A DNA stretch of 6,395 nt from assembly GCA_937894185.1 (NCBI GenBank), contig CALCSA010000113.1:1-6395 (forward strand), written 5' to 3'. Source of the stretch: an uncultured Clostridia bacterium. GTDB taxonomy: Bacteria; Bacillota; Clostridia; Oscillospirales; Ruminococcaceae. Position numbers and translations under genes: made by a program. Of the stretch, positions 5,511 to 6,395 are shown one piece after another. The notes beneath the pieces were generated by a model. That model did no database searches. It saw only the letters and a list, made by a program, of their open reading frames with translations, and was not told the origin of the DNA. How positions within the stretch are numbered: position 1 is the stretch's first letter; every line of letters starts with the position of its first letter.

Positions 5511-5539
5511 CAACAGCGGAAGCCTACGCTCCGCTGTTG
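5511..5539 (-). terminator. Stable hairpin spanning the MFS stop codon
   Basis: CAACAGCGGA (5511-5520) and TCCGCTGTTG (5530-5539) form a perfect 10-bp stem around a 9-nt loop that contains the transporter's stop codon (5524-5526). On the minus strand it is followed by GAGTCTGTATACAATTTATT, with no clean T tract. It could be a rho-independent terminator of poor type or a 3'-end stabiliser. Confidence 0.45.
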
Positions 5540-6395
5540 CGGATGGAAGGCAGAACCAGCATGGCGGCGGAAAGGCAGATGGCCAGAACACCGCAGATGA
5601 AAAAGCAATGGTTGACTCCCGCCAGCTCCGACACCGTACCCCCCATAATCAGCCCCAAGGGTGCGGCCAGCAGGGTCACGCTGTAGGATAGAGAAAGCAC
5701 CCGCCCCAGATACCGGTCGGGAACTCTGCTTTGCAAGATGGCGGTGCGCAGGCCGTAGTAAAATGGAATGGTCAGGCCCATAATTCCCGACAGCACCGCA
5801 AACAGCCGGAGCCCATGGGGGGGCAACAGTCCGCTTAGCATGGCCCCGACGCCGTAGATTCCGATGGAGGCGGCAATGGCGCGAACCTTGGGAACCTTTT
5901 CTCCCAAAAATCCCAACAACAAAGCTCCCAGCAGGGTGCCGCTGGAAAACGCGATCTCCACCATGCTGGAATCGGCCACGCTTCCGCCAAAATAGGTCAT
6001 GGTGATCAGTGGGTACAGGGAGCCGATGGGGAAATAGATAAAGGCATACAGGGTGCTGATAATCATAATGGACATCAGGCCCTTTTCGCTGCGCAGCACC
6101 GCCACTCCCTCCTTCATATCCCGCCAGATGTGCAGGGTGGGAGTATCGGCCCCGGCTTCGCTTCGGGGTATGGGGAGGAAGAACACAATGAGGATGGCAA
6201 TGGCGGCGCCAATTACATCCAAGAAGATGATGGCGCTTAAATCCCAGACGGTGAACAGAACCGCCGCCAACGCCGGGCTGAGAATCAGCGACACCGACTC
6301 AAAGCTTTGGGTGATTCCGGCGCAGCGGGCCAGCTGGTCCCGGGGTACAATGGAGGGAACCACAGCGTTAAAGGAAGGGGTGTGAAAGGCGGCCC
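5524..6395 (-). CDS. MFS transporter, DHA3-type efflux family, C-terminal part (5' end outside window)
   Basis: The frame stays open to the window edge; the first readable residues are AAFHTPSFNAVVPSIVPRDQ, so the GTG at 6363 is internal, not the start. About 289 residues are visible of an expected 400 or so. FHTP..NA.VPSIVPRDQL..CAG followed by Q......L.L.PALA is typical of the DHA3 group of the major facilitator superfamily, which includes macrolide-efflux-type and related drug exporters. After the central cytoplasmic loop (about residues 64-90, hydrophilic) there are roughly six further hydrophobic spans, with the inter-helix GFLGEKVPKVR and the PDRYLGRVLSL signature. It probably exports small amphipathic compounds using the proton gradient; the substrate cannot be told. 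The gene stands apart from the leftward promoter and is the upstream neighbour of the ppx leader region. Confidence 0.88.
   Translation of the reverse strand, partial: AAFHTPSFNAVVPSIVPRDQLARCAGITQSFESVSLILSPALAAVLFTVWDLSAIIFLDVIGAAIAILIVFFLPIPRSEAGADTPTLHIWRDMKEGVAVLRSEKGLMSIMIISTLYAFIYFPIGSLYPLITMTYFGGSVADSSMVEIAFSSGTLLGALLLGFLGEKVPKVRAIAASIGIYGVGAMLSGLLPPHGLRLFAVLSGIMGLTIPFYYGLRTAILQSRVPDRYLGRVLSLSYSVTLLAAPLGLIMGGTVSELAGVNHCFFICGVLAICLSAAMLVLPSIRNSGA

Noticed and set aside
5317..5691. A 124-codon plus-strand frame
   Set aside because: It starts inside the structured region with no ribosome site, and its second half is the mirror of the MFS gene.
6361..6363. GTG as the start of the MFS gene
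   Set aside because: The frame continues upstream to the window edge with family-typical sequence (AAFHTPSFNAV), so the true start is outside.

Overview
The window looks like chromosomal DNA from a gut-type, low-GC-lineage Clostridia relative (Oscillospiraceae-like). This is inferred from strong AGGAGG-type ribosome sites, GC-biased codon use, AT-rich intergenic DNA and the gene families present. No taxon can be fixed from the sequence alone.

Left part (2-2499, plus strand): the 3' end of a compact catabolic operon. It holds a truncated medium-chain (zinc-type) alcohol dehydrogenase, then DhaK, DhaL and an RpiB/LacAB-type sugar-phosphate isomerase, with gaps of 30, 11 and 3 nt, closed by a 12-bp hairpin terminator. 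The order fits oxidation of a polyol to a ketose, phosphorylation by a two-subunit dihydroxyacetone-kinase-type enzyme, and isomerisation to an aldose phosphate. The best parallel is tetritol/erythrulose catabolism ending in D-erythrose 4-phosphate. The RpiB copy has lost the residue expected to open a sugar ring, which suits a four-carbon substrate that cannot form a furanose when phosphorylated on O4.

Middle part (2500-5141, minus strand): an MgtC/SapB membrane protein; a previously uncalled 56-residue hydrophobic ORF overlapping its start by one base; a possible six-residue leader ORF; an intact short-form Ppx/GppA phosphatase; and, just upstream of that in the same direction, a decayed gene of about 195 codons with two frameshifts and two nonsense codons.

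Right part (5142-6395): about 380 bp of AT-rich intergenic DNA with a perfect-consensus sigma-A promoter (TTGACA-17-TATAAT) firing leftward. It gives a leader of roughly 260 nt that can fold into a three-way junction with a competing alternative pairing, a candidate structured or regulatory RNA. Beyond it is the C-terminal part of an MFS (DHA3-type) efflux transporter on the minus strand, running off the window. No tRNA, rRNA, CRISPR or insertion sequence was seen.
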